This document shows, piece by piece, positions 1 through 12,835 of a stretch of DNA of 64,000 bases (within the stretch, counting starts at the first letter, position 1; each line of letters starts with the position of its first letter). The DNA is from Lanius collurio (lineage: Eukaryota; Chordata; Aves; Passeriformes; Laniidae). The stretch spans positions 16,298,320 to 16,362,319 of the forward strand of contig JACBWW010000015.1 of assembly GCA_020086605.1 (NCBI GenBank). Reading direction: 5' to 3'. The notes beneath the pieces were generated by a model, which saw nothing but the letters and a program-made list of their open reading frames with translations, had not been told where the DNA came from and searched no databases. A program made the translations under genes and the position numbers.

Positions 1-3000
1 CCAGCTACTTCAATTTCCTCAGAGCAAAAACTTCTATCTTCTGTGACTATTTGCAACTTGATGTTTAAATTATTTCATTGATAGGTCTAGTTATATTACC
101 TTCTTTGTGTTTATTACTATTAGTTTCTACGATCCCTAATAATTAAGCAATTTCAAACTACTTAAAAAAAAAAAACCCAAAGTTACAGATACTGGTACAG
201 AGTTTATTGTGGTCTTTGACACTACAACTACTCTCACAAAATTTTCTCTTTTTTTTTCAACACAGTAAATGTGGTTCCATTTCTGGTTTTGTTTCACTTA
301 TTTTTACTTTTTGAAAACTTTCAAGATTTTTACTAGTGTTATTATTTTCCTTTACATTGTTAATTTTCCTTGTATGTCAGAGACATTTCTGTGACTTAGA
401 CAGTCAACTGTCTACCAGTCTAGTTGTAAAATGCAGAAGGGGCCCAGAGTGTTCAACTTTAAATTCTATCATTTCATTTTTGTCCTAACTCATCTTTTCC
501 ACTAAGGAAAACTGCACTCCTCACCTATGTCCAGATGCTGCCTTCTCTCCAGTTTCAATCCTGAAGAGACTTTCTTTCTGCCTTATTAACCAGTTTTTCC
601 ATGTTAATATTTTCAGAGTCAGAATTTGCGTTAGCAATTCTACATTTAGTTCTTATTGCCCTTTATACAATGGAAATTTGTCTTACACTCCTCTTTCTCT
701 AACTTAAGAATCTCTATGTTACATGAGGCCAGCGGTCCCTTCAGTATCAATCACAAGAAGCCTTTGCTAAAAAGTGTGGGGAAACTGTGCTAGACACCCT
801 TGTAATGAGCTATCAAGCAGGAAGTTTCTTCCTCACCTGCTTTAATTAAAGTTTGACTTATATTCTAAAGCTTGGAAACTTAAATCCCTGCCCTAAAATC
901 TTTTCTGACATAAGTCTGAAAGTTTTTTGTTAATGACGTACACTTCCATGAAACATTGTTTTAAAGGCAGGGAGTTCAGGATGCAGGAGAACACAGTAGT
1001 TGTATAACACAAATCCACAGCATATAATGTAGCATTAGAAATAACTTAGCACTTTCATGTGATATCCTAAATGGGTAATTTTTATGTTAGGAACAAAATT
1101 TAGGAATGTTATGCCTCTTGCAGAATTTTCTTTTAAAACACAGACAAACATAAATATTACCTAAACCCCCTTTTAAGAAAAAGTAATAAAATAACTATAA
1201 AAAGAAGGTAGTGAGTTAAGTGTAGAAGGGTTTAAAACCAGGAACAAGTCTTATTGAGACATACTTTATTAAAAATCCAGAAATGAACTTTAAATAATTT
1301 TAATTATTCACAGAGAAGATTCTAGCTCAAGTGTGTATTAAGGTACTTTCCTCTTATTAGCTTTTGCATTCCATTAATTACTTTTTTAACTATTTCCTCA
1401 CCTTAGCCATGCATCAACGAATGCTGCTCCCAGTTTTCCAGCCAGGTTGAAGGAGATCTGCACAAATACATCACCTCAGAATAAATGCATGTCATTTATT
1501 ATAAAAATTGAATAAGGAGAAAAAATTGTCTTTACAATATTTTCCATTTGTACTGAAATAATGAGAAAGACTGGACCATGCAATTAAATTATCTGCTGAG
1601 ACCAAATGTTTCCTGTACTATTTTTCAAGAAATGGCCTGTCTTTCAGCTTCTTCTCTTCCTCTTTCAACAGTGTTATTCCCAATAAGTAACCACTGACAT
1701 TCAAGAGTCCATATATTTACAGAGAGTTATCACACATACTGTCATCTGAGCTGTCACCATTATGTCCATATCTAAAACAGGGAAGTCTGAAGCATCAAGT
1801 ACTTTCTGCTTGCAGTATGTACTAATACATGCATGTCCCCTCTTTAATGCTACTTTTCCTGCATTCAAAGTGAATCTGTTTTGATTTAGTCTTGTTCATT
1901 TAAAATGGATTTCTGAAAATTGTGCAGCTTCAAAGAGAGAAACTTTATCTGCAAACCTTATCCTTACATAGACTATATTGCCATGTATTTTCTTTTCTAA
2001 TAATTTACAACCCAACAAAATCATGGTATAAACTAGAGAGAGAAAATGTTTTTTCTCTTTTACATTTTTTATTGGTCAATTTTTATCGACTGTGTACCTG
2101 TACCATTGTGCACTGTACTACATGTAGATGCACAGAATGTTTCAAATGGTGAACACAAAGAAACATATTTAACAGCACAGAGAAACAGAGAAACACCACA
2201 GTGCATTGAGCAAATCTTTCTGCATAAGTTACCAACTATTTTCCATGAAACCCAGGGTAAAGCATGCTAATGTAAAGCGCAGATATTGCAATGTAGTGTA
2301 GTCTTACACTGTGCAGGGAGAGCCCAGCAGTCTGTGGCAGCCTGAAACCGTGCACAAGTGCTTACAGCTGCAGTGACATGGTGCTAAGCATGTTTTAAGA
2401 CCAGTCCCAGTCGAGCGGCATCTTATCCAACCAGAAACAATCCCACAATCCAGCTCTTTTTAAGTGATCATCCTTGTATCATAACAGATTTAGGTTGCAG
2501 CTACTTTGGATTATGGTTAATCTAACCTTTATCCATTCACATCTTCACCTGAAACTTACAAGGACCAAGAGTCAATTGCCAGGGCATAATTCACAATGAC
2601 ACTGATCTCTCCTTCCTCACTCTAATTATCTGGATTAAGAATAACACTTTTGAGTAATTATTTTCACATTGGATAAACATTAAGCTTTCCTGGATTTATC
2701 TGAGCTTTTTCTTAACATGAAATAGATCCGAGCAGGCTTATAAGAACATAACTGACAGCAGTGACAGCTTAATCAAGGAAACCCTAAACAACTAAAACAA
2801 TAGGAAATGTTTGTTTCACATTGTTTTGAATAATCAAGAGCCAGTAACTTGATAACCCACTGGCAAACTATCTACTCATAGACCAAAGAAAAAGCAGATC
2901 CAGGAAGAGCAATTACAGTGACTTGTACTCTCTTAATAAAGATGCAAAATTTTCTCTGATGCAGTACCAACTCAAAAGCAAACCTGAGTTTTTACCAGTG

Positions 3001-4492
3001 ACAAAAAACATACAAGCCAACAAAGCTGCTGATTTACCTGACAGGTATCACAGGGATAAGAAAGAAAAAAACCCCAAACATATTACTAGTCTGCTAAATT
3101 TATAATTAAAATGAATCAGTTACCAGGTGTATCACTTCAGATCACAATTTCTGAAGAAAATGCATTGTCCATCTCAAGCTACACAGATTCCCCAAAATTG
3201 ATATCACAAGCAGGCTAGAAAAATCTTCCAACCTTGTCTTTGAAACTACCTACGATCATATACAATTACTCACTAAAATCACATCACAGAACCCAATTGC
3301 ACTTTGGCTTTGCAGATCCACAGATAACCTCTTAAAGAGCAAACTCCCTTACTGTGTCGACCCCTGACCTCAAGCTCTTTTTCCAATCTCCAGTAGCACC
3401 ACATGTTTCTTTTCCAGAGTAAGTCAGGACTCGGAGTTGCAGGGTTTCAGAGGGGCAGCAAGTGCTCCAGCTATCATAACTTTGAGGTTAAGGGAGCACA
3501 CTGCTAATATCTCATTCCCAAACTTTAATGCATTCCTTATACTACTACTTAATTTAGTTTGATCATTATTTATGAAGGACTTTTCAGTAAGTATTTTTCC
3601 ATTTGTGGAAGGCTTTTAATAATTTATAAGTAATAATTTTATTTGGCTCTTAAAAGGCTTTAAAATGTTATGCCTCAATTGAATACTTTAGCAGCCACGG
3701 GAAGCTGAATCACAAACAAAGAAAAGTATTTACATCTTAATTTTAGGAATTATTTTAGAAATGGATCAAATAAGGAGCACAGACAATTTTGTTTAATAAC
3801 TTGGCTTTCCTGAGGCTCCACAATAGCAATTTGACCACTGGGACTTTCTCTTCTCATGCTTAGCAATAATAATAATAAAAAAAAATAATCATTAATGGTG
3901 GTTTATGGTTTCAATGATTTCTTCATCATGTCAAGAGGAGAAGAGGAGCTATGGAAGTACATTTTGAGTTTGCTCTCAAACCCATGGGACAGAACACCAC
4001 AATTCTGGGCACTTAGCTGTAGCTGGGGCAAAACAATAAGAGTGCTATCAGGTGCAACATCTTTCTCTGCACACATGCAAATGCTTACTTATTTGGAACT
4101 ATATTCTGGATGTCCATATGTACTTATCTTAATGAGATATGAACAGCAGCCATGAATATTGATGTATACTCACCTGCATGTTACTGACAACTTACTCTGA
4201 CAACAGGCAAGGACTCTTGCACTTTTGATACGTTACCCCTCTCAGACAGAGACAGGCTTTTTTTTTTCCTTTGAGTGCAGGACCTCTCAAGCATTCTTTC
4301 TGCTGCTTTTACTGGGTACTGGAAAACAGTCTCCTCATGTATTTTGCACTATTTCCTAAAGGAGCAAAAGGGACCCAAAGACTGAAATTATTCAAGAACT
4401 CAGAGCCTTGGAGATACCTCCTGATGTGACAATAGCACTACTTCTAAACTATAGTGTGTGAGTTCTTTAAACCTGAAAACCCTGAAATCTGT
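1..4492. other. AT-rich noncoding stretch, no gene seen
   Basis: This stretch contains no open frame above about 86 codons, and none of those frames resembles a known protein. It has short A and T homopolymers, for example a 12-A run at 164-175. The segment at about 2,280-2,430 is somewhat GC-richer but I cannot assign it to a repeat family. No RNA gene was recognised. Confidence 0.7.
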
Positions 4493-4543
4493 CACAGAAT
4501 AGTTGAGGTTGGAAGGGATCTCTGGAGGTTGTATTGTCCAACC
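4493..4543 (-). mobile_element. CR1 LINE 3'-terminal fragment, antisense
   Basis: On the plus strand the segment begins CACAGAATAGTTGAGGTTGG and ends with TCCAACC. This is the reverse complement of the end of avian CR1 elements, where a GGTTGGA... block precedes the terminal ATTCTRTG repeats. Only about 50 bp can be aligned by eye; sequence to the right (tail of the element, reading leftward in element terms) fades into unrelated DNA. CR1 insertions are usually 5'-truncated, so a very short 3' remnant is expected. The family assignment rests on pattern memory, and the exact subfamily cannot be given. Confidence 0.75.
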
Positions 4544-5480
4544 ATGCAGACATGGTACAGAGAATTTCTGGGTGTATTTACTACACAGTTTTGTTTGGAA
4601 AATCAATACTTTACAATTTTATTTAAGACCTATTCAAAATAGCCCAGTTCTGCAGAATCTAAGGTTCCCTGCAAATGGTAATAGCTTCTACACAGCACCT
4701 AGATTTTTACTTCAAGCAATATCCCAGCCATCCTGTGTGAACAATGACTTTGAAATCTTTTTCTTTCACACTTTTTTCTTCTAATAGATGTTACTAAATT
4801 ATTAGGCAGATGTGTTCCTCATCCTTTTGTTTAAATTTACTGTAAAATCACCCAGAATCATTCACTAACTAAAAAGAATATATTCATCAAAGTATGCTTC
4901 TTAAATTTGCTCTTAGCATGAATCAAAACATAGATGTGCTGGAAAGCAAATACAGACTTTAAAATAATCTTGAAAACTGGTGAAACACTAAAAATTAGTT
5001 AGGAAAAATATAAGGTAGATACAAATAACTGATAGAGGTTATTTATATCTACCCAAATAGAGGATGAGAAATAACTGGTTAAGGATGCTTTTTATGTGGA
5101 TCAATTTCAGAACACTCAAAGACAAGAAAAGAGACAGTATCAATATAGTACAAGTAGAAATTTAGGAAAATCTGGACTGATTTAGTTAGGAAGAGAAGCA
5201 GGTTATAGGTCTTCAGATAGCCAAAGAGCCTATTCTACTCTGAGTCTTTGGTGGATGGGTGAGGTGGCTAAAATGACTTAATTACTTAAAGAGAGTAGAT
5301 GTTGGAAAATGCAAGAAAAGTGAAAGACTGCAGTAGACTGTTTTGAGGAATAAAGCATCTCCCACACCAGGGATGATGGAGAATAGATTGGAGAGAAGTC
5401 CATCAGAAAGAGAGCACATGGCAGTTGCTTTTAGCCCTCTATTCCAAGAGTACAGTGTTATGTGTACTACTGGAGAGAGT
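4544..5480. other. Noncoding stretch between CR1 tail and solo LTR
   Basis: There is no convincing gene here. The two overlapping open frames near 5.28-5.60 kb (80 and 86 codons on opposite strands) are unrelated to any family I know, and the plus-strand one runs into the LTR. The region is purine-rich around 5,090-5,420. It ends at the GAGTA copy that marks the left edge of the LTR insertion. Confidence 0.65.
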
Positions 5481-5485
5481 GAGTA
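5481..5485. repeat. Left target-site duplication of the solo LTR
   Basis: The pentamer GAGTA lies immediately left of the LTR and is repeated at 6,020-6,024. A 5-bp duplication fits integration by an ERVL-type element. The match is exact, but five bases alone would be weak evidence without the LTR homology it brackets. Confidence 0.7.
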
Positions 5486-6019
5486 CATGCTGGTTTTGGC
5501 TGGGCTGGAGAGAATGTTCTTCATGGCATCTGATACAAGGCTTTGCTTTGAACTTGTACTGGAAGCAGTGTTGGTAACACAGAGATGTTTTTGTTACTGC
5601 TGAGCTCATCCAGAGTCAAGGTCCTTCCTGCCTCTCACCCCACCTCACCAGTGAGGAGTCTGGGGGTGAACAAAATGACCCAAGGGATATTCCAGACCTT
5701 ATGGTGCCATGCTCAGCACAGAAATCAGGGGGAATAAGGAATGAGGGGACATCCAGAGTGATGGCATTAATCTTCCCATGCCACTATTACTGGTGAAGGA
5801 GCCCTACTTTCCTGGAGTTGGCTGAACAACTACCTGCCCATGGGAAGTGCTGAAGGAATTGCTTGTTTTGTTTTGCTTGCTTTAGGCTTTACTTTGGCTG
5901 TCTTTATCTGAACCCATGGGTTTTCTCATTTCTGCCCTTCTCATTCCTTCATCCCATCAGTGGGGAATGAATGAGCGATTGTGTGCTGCCTACCTGCCAG
6001 CTGGGGTTAAACCACAACA
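5486..6019 (+). mobile_element. Solo LTR of a bird ERVL-type endogenous retrovirus
   Basis: This 534-bp element reads in the plus orientation. The left part carries GCTGGTTTTGGCTGGGCTGG, then blocks around CTTCATGGCATCTGATACA, GGTATTCC-like (here GATATTCCAGACC), and a CTGTCTTTATCTGAACCCA segment; the right end is CTGGGGTTAAACCACAACA. These occur in this order in LTRs of an ERVL family abundant in birds. The right end keeps the expected CA, while the left end reads CATG, apparently a decayed TG. No internal gag-pol region or second LTR is present within the window, so this is a solo LTR left by LTR-LTR recombination. Many substitutions and missing pieces suggest an old copy. Family assignment is from memory; a repeat-library search would settle the subfamily. 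Confidence 0.85.
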
Positions 6020-6024
6020 GAGTA
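6020..6024. repeat. Right target-site duplication of the solo LTR
   Basis: GAGTA directly follows the terminal CAACA of the LTR and matches the copy at 5,481-5,485. The pair defines the element boundaries. Confidence 0.7.
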
Positions 6025-9000
6025 AAACATCAAATATCCTTCTAGGTCTGGTAAAAAAAAAAAAAAGGTTGTTTTGATTAAAATAAATTTTTTCAATATA
6101 AAATTAATTTATTACAGGGTATTTTTCCATAGACCATGTCTGACTCTCCATAGCACATTGAAGACTATGGTTTTCACTGGATTTATAATAATTCTGTCTG
6201 AGACCACTGCTATTTCTAATTAAATATTTTCCCAGGTTTTGTTTCCATGCTACATTCCATAACCTGGTTTTCTACCTATATACTTTTCCAGTGTAGACCA
6301 AATTTTTTCACTTAATTAATATAAATAAAAGAGTTTGTAATGAAGATGCTTCATATATACTTTAAAGACACCTATGTGTAAATTTGTCCACACAATTACA
6401 CAGTCTAATTCAAATTTATTCATTCAGACATTATATAGAAAACTAGGTCAAACCTGAGTTTTGGCTAAACAAAACCAGCTGTGGGACTGCTTACTTCCCC
6501 AAAGAAGCCAAAACCTAAACCAGTCCATTTATGGTCGAACATTGAATACTGCATGTGCTAAGGAAATGCTGATTTTTTTTTTAATTTTATTTATGGAACT
6601 ACTCTGTATTTTCTATAGGGAAAAAATATTCTCTCCTACCCCTTCTTTCACACTGATTTTTCACTGGAAAAATGAAGAATTTTCTGATGATTTCCCATCA
6701 TGACAGATATTAGGAAACTAAGAGGAACTAAGCTAGAAGGAATGAATTGCTCTGCCAATGGTACCTTCATGATTTCCTAGAGGGGAAGCTTTCAAAATTT
6801 TACAAGTACAAAGTGTGTGCTTCTATTGTCAATGGAAAGAGTGCAGTTTGATTTTTAAATATTCCTCTGTGTAAGTTAGGAATAAATTTATGAGCACATG
6901 CATGGATCCATTCAGCAACTCCTGAAAATATCAGTGCTGAATTCTGATAGTAAGCCCCATAAAAAGAGACAGAAGGGCTGAGTGGTTCCATTTTTTTACC
7001 CCTTGACAGGCTTAGCACTTCTCTTATTATTATTCTGCAGTTCCAGTGGTACAAAATTTTCTAGCAAGGAAGTAGCCTGAAGACAGATCCTGACAGTACT
7101 CCAGAACTTACTATGTTAACTGAAAAAAGGAAACATTTTTCTATACTCATGATGAACCTGGGCAAACTGACTCAGATGTAACAAGAAGTGTGTTCAAGTT
7201 AAATATTTTTTGATAATCATATCTGCCTTCAGGGAACCCTTGAAAATGTTGCTACCAAGCTTCCAGCAGAGGAAATTGGGAGGATGGAGGCATGGGCCAT
7301 TCTCAGTTCAACCACCCCGGTCCCCACTCTGTCCAAGTGCTCCAGAGAGTGGTTTTATTGAGGGGACCTGGTAGGAGCTTTATAAGCAAGACTGGCTGGT
7401 GGGAGTGTTTGCCTGATACAGAAGGAAAACACCCAAAAATACTTGCTTTTAGCTAAAAAGGATTAGTGTCCCACAACCTGAGCACTGAAAACTAAATTGC
7501 TGACAAAACATTTCTTCCCTCAAATTCAGTGGCAGAAGATGGTCTGTTGTGGACCAACATCTCATTTCTTTCATTTAAGTTCTCATCTTTTTAATTTGCC
7601 CTAAAAAGCCCACATAACCCCGAATGAAATAAAATAAAGACCAACCTCTAAAGAAAACCTTACAAAGCCATTCCTGGAGACTCTTTCTTGAGGACTGATG
7701 CAACTTAGCCACTTAATGTCTCAGGTACTAAAATAATACTTCCCACTAGAGAAAACAATATAGTACTATTCTCAGACAGGTAAGAAAATATCTGATTATA
7801 AGAAATAGCAATCTTGCCTTTCTGAACGAACAATGAATAATCAAGTCACAGTCTACACACAACTTCTGGAATACAGCCCCATTGTTGTTCCAACCTCTTG
7901 ATAGAAGACATTCAATTATTTTTTATTTAGGGAAAACTAAGCCTTTCTTAACACTTTCAGAGGATGAAGAACTAGACAGCTGAAATTTTGGGGTATTTTT
8001 GTTTGTTTTTTGCTGAAGAATGGCGCTATTGCACTATATCCCACCCTGATACAACATTGGCTTTAGAATTAATGATAAATAATCACCCATGCAGGATATC
8101 ATCATTATTTTTATATCATTTATACTTTGTCAAAATATATGCCCTTTTGGGTGAGGTTTAATCATGACACATTCTGAGTAGCCCACAAATTCAGAACTAG
8201 ATGCAAGACATAGGAAGTGAATTAGCAGGAATCAGGATAGAAGAAATTTTCTCGTCAGAGTAGCAGCAAAGCTGGGATATGGATCCAAACCCAGTCACAT
8301 GCAGGTTGCAGTTACATTTGAGCCACAGGTAATAGCACTGTCATATTTCTGAGAAGCATTGAACAGAACATCCTACCAGAAGTATTTTCTATCAAATCTA
8401 CTGGTTCTAATATATTAATGTATATAGGCAAGATGGCTAACATTCTTTTTCAATTAAAATACCATATACAGCATCTATAAGAAGGATAAATTCAGCTTGT
8501 ACTTAGAAATGACAGTTGCTTATTCTTTCACATCACCAGCAAGTCACCCACAGGTGCAGAGGGTTCTGACTTTCCAGCCACAAGGCTTTTAGATGCTAGA
8601 TTTAAAATGACATATGATAATACAGAAATGAAAATTAAGTGTGATGTATTCCTTCATATAAAAAGAAACACCTACCACTAAGCATTGTTAAGGTGGTAGT
8701 GGTGGTGTTTCATTTTGGTTCAAGTCTTTTGTATTCAATTGCTATTTCAGTTAGTAGCACAAGTGACATTTAGTAGTCTATAAACAAAAGGTTCTCTTTT
8801 CAAATCTAACACAACATCCTTGAGTTTAACATATGCTTCACAACAGGCGGACTTCAGAAACAATTTGTTTATATACATATAAAGCACATACATGCTTTAC
8901 TTTCAGAAAGCCTTTTGCAAAATGTGTCTTGCTGTTCAAGAACCCGCTTGCTTTGGGTTGCCATTGGTTTATACCAACATGACCTCATCACTCTCATTCT

Positions 9001-9260
9001 CTGCCTCAGGAAGTTGTAAAACTGTGATCTTATTTCAGATATTAGGAATGCCAAATTGAAAATTAATCACCTTGGACTTTTAAGAAGTTGCAGCTATCAT
9101 GAAAATAAATTTGAAATCAACCTTTTTATCATGTCCACCTGCCATTTTTATAGAAGTCAAAACCATATGTGCTTCCTCTTTGAAGTCTGTTTTTCCCCCT
9201 AATGATAGCCTTCACATTCCACTGTATTGTTCTGCTAGCTATAGCTTTCCATCAGCCAAC
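6025..9260. other. AT-rich noncoding stretch after the LTR
   Basis: A 14-A run sits at 6,053-6,066, about 30 bp beyond the LTR. Open frames do not exceed 84 codons and none is recognisable. The segment at about 7,240-7,400 is GC-richer than its surroundings but was not assigned to any family. No RNA gene was seen. Confidence 0.65.
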
Positions 9261-9328
9261 GGGAGGGGGGGGAGGGGGGAGGGGAGAGGGGGTGTTGGGA
9301 AGGAAAGAAAAAAAGAAAAAGGAAAAAA
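9261..9328 (+). repeat. G-rich then A/G polypurine tract, potential G-quadruplex
   Basis: The plus strand has successive G runs of about 3, 8, 6, 4 and 5 separated by single A or AGA spacers, then TGTTGGG, followed by an A-rich purine run up to 9,328. At least four G runs of three or more with loops of one to three bases satisfy the usual quadruplex pattern. The complementary strand is polypyrimidine, which accounts for the Phe/Pro/Ser-rich minus-strand open frame across it; that frame is not a gene. Slippage or assembly errors in the long G run are possible. Confidence 0.8.
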
Positions 9329-12300
9329 CTCAACAGCAGCATGACCAATGCTTGTGCAGATGTCTGATGCTGATGTGATAAATGGCTATAGTCTATGAAG
9401 TTACAAGTACAAAATAATGTCAACAAGTTGCAATGATAAAACAGCCCATGAAATATTTCAATATATGTTCAACAGTCAGGGCAATTTCTGGTTTGAATTA
9501 CCAATCAATTTTTTACTGGGTTGAAATGATTTTTCTTACAGAGGAACCATTGTCCATGCGGTTGGGTTTTTTTCAAATTTCTGTCACAGTCTTCACATTG
9601 GTAATTCTGATTAATGTGCTCTGATTCCCTTATTTTCTCAAGGCTTCACATTTTCTTAGGAAAATAAAAGCATTCATAGCACTTAAGAGTCCAGGCCCTA
9701 GGCTGGGCAGAATGAAGCTGTCACTGCTGCAGCACTTGCAGTAACTCACCTTTGAGGAGCACCAGAAGTGCAAGAATTTGCTGCTCTGCTAGTGCCCATT
9801 TGTGAAAAACACAAAATGTAGAATGGGACATGTAGAACACAGGATGATTTTGGTCTCTGACAAGGCTTGAACTCAATTATAACTTTCCTATTTTTCTGTA
9901 ATAAAAATTAAAATTCGTTGGGTTTTGTTTTTAATGATTAAAGCAGATGGGCAGGAAAATTGAATTACTACTTGCTTTCATTTGTCATTCCCAAACTGCC
10001 AACAGAGCGCAGAAATCTAGCATGCCTTATCCTTCATTATGATCTAGTAATTCAAACATGCAAAGAGGGGAAGGGGAAAAAGAGTAAAAAATAAAAATAA
10101 AATAAAAAAGAAATTAAACAGAAGCACAAAGGATTGATCATGTGGCTGGATACAAAATCAGGCATGCATGAAATAATCATATGCCCCTTTAATTGGGAAA
10201 ACACATTTTTCTCAAATCCAAATTTTAAACTGATATAGTCAAACTTAGGTTTGTGAAACACCACAGCAGATTTAAATCACATAGAATTCACTTTCTTTTT
10301 AACTAAGAGGTTTGTGCCTTTCTAAACCAAGTCTACTAAAGTGACTTATTTATCTTCAACAAAACAGGTGCATGACAGTTTGCAGGTAAGCCACAGCAAG
10401 AGATTTTATGATACTAAATTAAAGCTTTGGCATGCTGTGCTACTCAATGAAACTTGTAACTTCTAGGTCTTAACCTCAACAGTGACATAAGTGATCTGAA
10501 AGTGTCTGAAGGGTAACTAACCATAATGGCAAAACAAGAAAAGCATGGATAGTTTCCTTTTGAACAAATGAAAGCAAGGTTCACTCTGATCGGTTTTTTT
10601 TAACCAATGTCATCCCTTAAACTTTTCTAATTAATAAAAATAACAAGAATAAATACATACATGAGATAAAAAAGGAAGTTTGATGAAGTTTAATTCAGAC
10701 TTTGGGAACATCCTAGGCAATAATTTTACACAGGAAAGAAGGCTCCTTACTCATCTAATGAAGGTTTAGAAAAAGTGGGTTTTGTAGTTCACAGTGTCTG
10801 CATACTCTGTCAGTCTCATAGAAATTATTTTTCATATTAGTCTGGAAATCACAAAGGAAGGAGTTGCAATTTTGACAATACCCTCCTTCAAAGCCTGTGC
10901 TCATAGAGTATCTCTGCCCACTATACTCCTATGAAGATTCATTTGCTCCCTGAATTGATACCTGCTTAGAAAGGGGAAAAAAAAAATCACTACTTTTTCA
11001 CCTTCTCTATTCTGCATTTTCTTTGCCAAAAGGGAAAAATGCATGGCTGGTGCATGTCTGAGGCTGGCTTTGACTGGGATCTAATCACATGACAAAGGGC
11101 AGCGTCATTTTATCATGTAACAGGAAAAAACAAGACAAAGAAAGAGCGGACTGAGAAATTCCTGTTCCAAAGCTCCAAAGAAGAAACTGCAGGCATAAGA
11201 CATAGCTGTTTTTTCCAAGTTAAATTGATACTAAAAAGAGCTGTTGACAACCAGTATTCACCTTGCATTACCAACTTTCACTAATCTTCAATTCGAAACT
11301 CCAGAAGAGTTTCTCAGTGAGCGTACAGACCTGCTTCATATGTGAAGATTAGTTAATGGTTTTCACTTCATAACAGCATCCTTTTCTCTGTCATAATCTC
11401 TTCCTTTACAACATGTAGCCCAGACACCCTAAACCAAAACCTACTATTTTCCATAAAAGTGTATGGTACTAGTCATAAGCAAAATCTCTACTAGAAAAAT
11501 TATTGAAAAAAATTGTCTGTCACAATTTTTACAAAACCCTTTTCACTAATCTATTTTTTGTAAACCATGAAAAATATGTAACAAAAACACCACTCCAAAT
11601 CAATAGCAGCAGCAAAAACCTCCACCCAACTAACAGCAATAAAAAAGCCTTGAAACTAAAAAACAATCACAACAAAACTAAACAAGTCAAAATCTCCTCT
11701 AGTATGGCCACTTTCCTGGTCAACACATTGGCAACCAGCAATGATACAGCTTGCTTGGCATTTGGTTGAACAGGCAGTATGCTTCTACTGCTTCAGAAGG
11801 GGACAATAATCTCATCATGGCACCAGTAACATCACACATGAGGGCTCCCTGCTAATTCATTCAAGGACTTTGTTAGACCTCAAAACAACAACTTTTTTAT
11901 TTTATTTTTTATGGGCACAAATGAGTTAAAAGCATTTTCTGAGTCACAGAGGTAGGAAAAATAAAGGCGCTGTGGATATTTCTGCAAGCAAAGACAGAGG
12001 AGACTGCACATCATTTTCTAATTCTCTTCACTGCCATGGGAGCAGCAGCCATTGCCTGGCTGTTGAGCTAAGCAAGCTGAACTGTATCTGCATGATGCAT
12101 ATATGTGATGTTGTGGCTCTCCTGAGTCTGGAAAGAAAGCTGTAGAATTTGGCACCACAGGAATGAACTGCATTTTAGATGGAAAGCAAACTAGAGTATT
12201 TTTCAAGGAGAGGTGCAGCCAGGACTTGCTCTCATTTCTATCACTACTGTAAAACTTCCAGATTGCTGACAAATTTCTTGAAGGAGCCCCAGCCATTACT

Positions 12301-12610
12301 TGTGAATAAGGTCTTCCCAACTGCTGTCAGAGTATCTCTGAGCTTTATCCAAGTCCTCCCAGCAGTAAATCTCCCAAGGAGGCATAGTGGCCAAGAGAAC
12401 TAATACAATCCTTTAATGCATAAGTAGGGAAAGAGCATAGAGCAAGTAGGAGTAATGAGCTGATATTACCCTCTGCATATAGCATTAGTGAGACCATAAG
12501 TAGTACACTGGGAGCTCCCCAAAAGAATTCAGCAAACTGATGATAGCTCAAATGAGAGCCACAAAGTGATTCAACATCTTGAAAATACTGTCTTTTAATA
12601 ATAAGACACT
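9329..12610. other. AT-rich noncoding stretch with an A-rich purine tract
   Basis: An almost pure purine segment with an AAAAT-like periodicity lies at about 10,061-10,118. Open frames are short (100 codons at most, minus strand 12,018-12,320) and unrecognised. A slightly GC-richer patch at about 9,690-9,790 was not assignable. No gene or RNA feature can be supported. Confidence 0.65.
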
Positions 12611-12835
12611 GGAGAAATTCAACCCATTTAGTTCATCAAAGACAAATCCAAGTGGTGACTGACCACAGACTCTAGGTCACAACATAAGGAAGACATTTGT
12701 GATAGCTGGAAGCTCTGCAATATATCTTGAAGAGCGGAAGAAAAAACGACAGCTGATATTAGAAACACTGATTTCAAGAAGGTTATTGACTGTTGGAGCA
12801 TTTCCCTGAAGATGAAGGGGATTCACCATCATGTA
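12611..12835 (+). mobile_element. Ancient, diverged CR1-like LINE fragment
   Basis: By eye the segment follows the 3' coding part of older sauropsid CR1 elements. An AATTCAACCCATTTAGTTCA block is followed by TCATCAAAGACA, then GTGGTGACTG, TAGCTGGAAG and TGTTGGAGCATTTCCCTGAA near the right end. The last of these corresponds to the conserved (H)WNxLP region of CR1 ORF2. Frame is lost and several gaps are needed, so this is a long-dead copy. It is clearly more diverged than the element at 22.9 kb. Assignment is from memory and could be wrong in subfamily. Confidence 0.55.

Noticed and set aside
9235..9426. 63-codon minus-strand frame with Phe/Leu and Pro/Ser runs
   Set aside because: It is the complement of the polypurine tract, not a protein.
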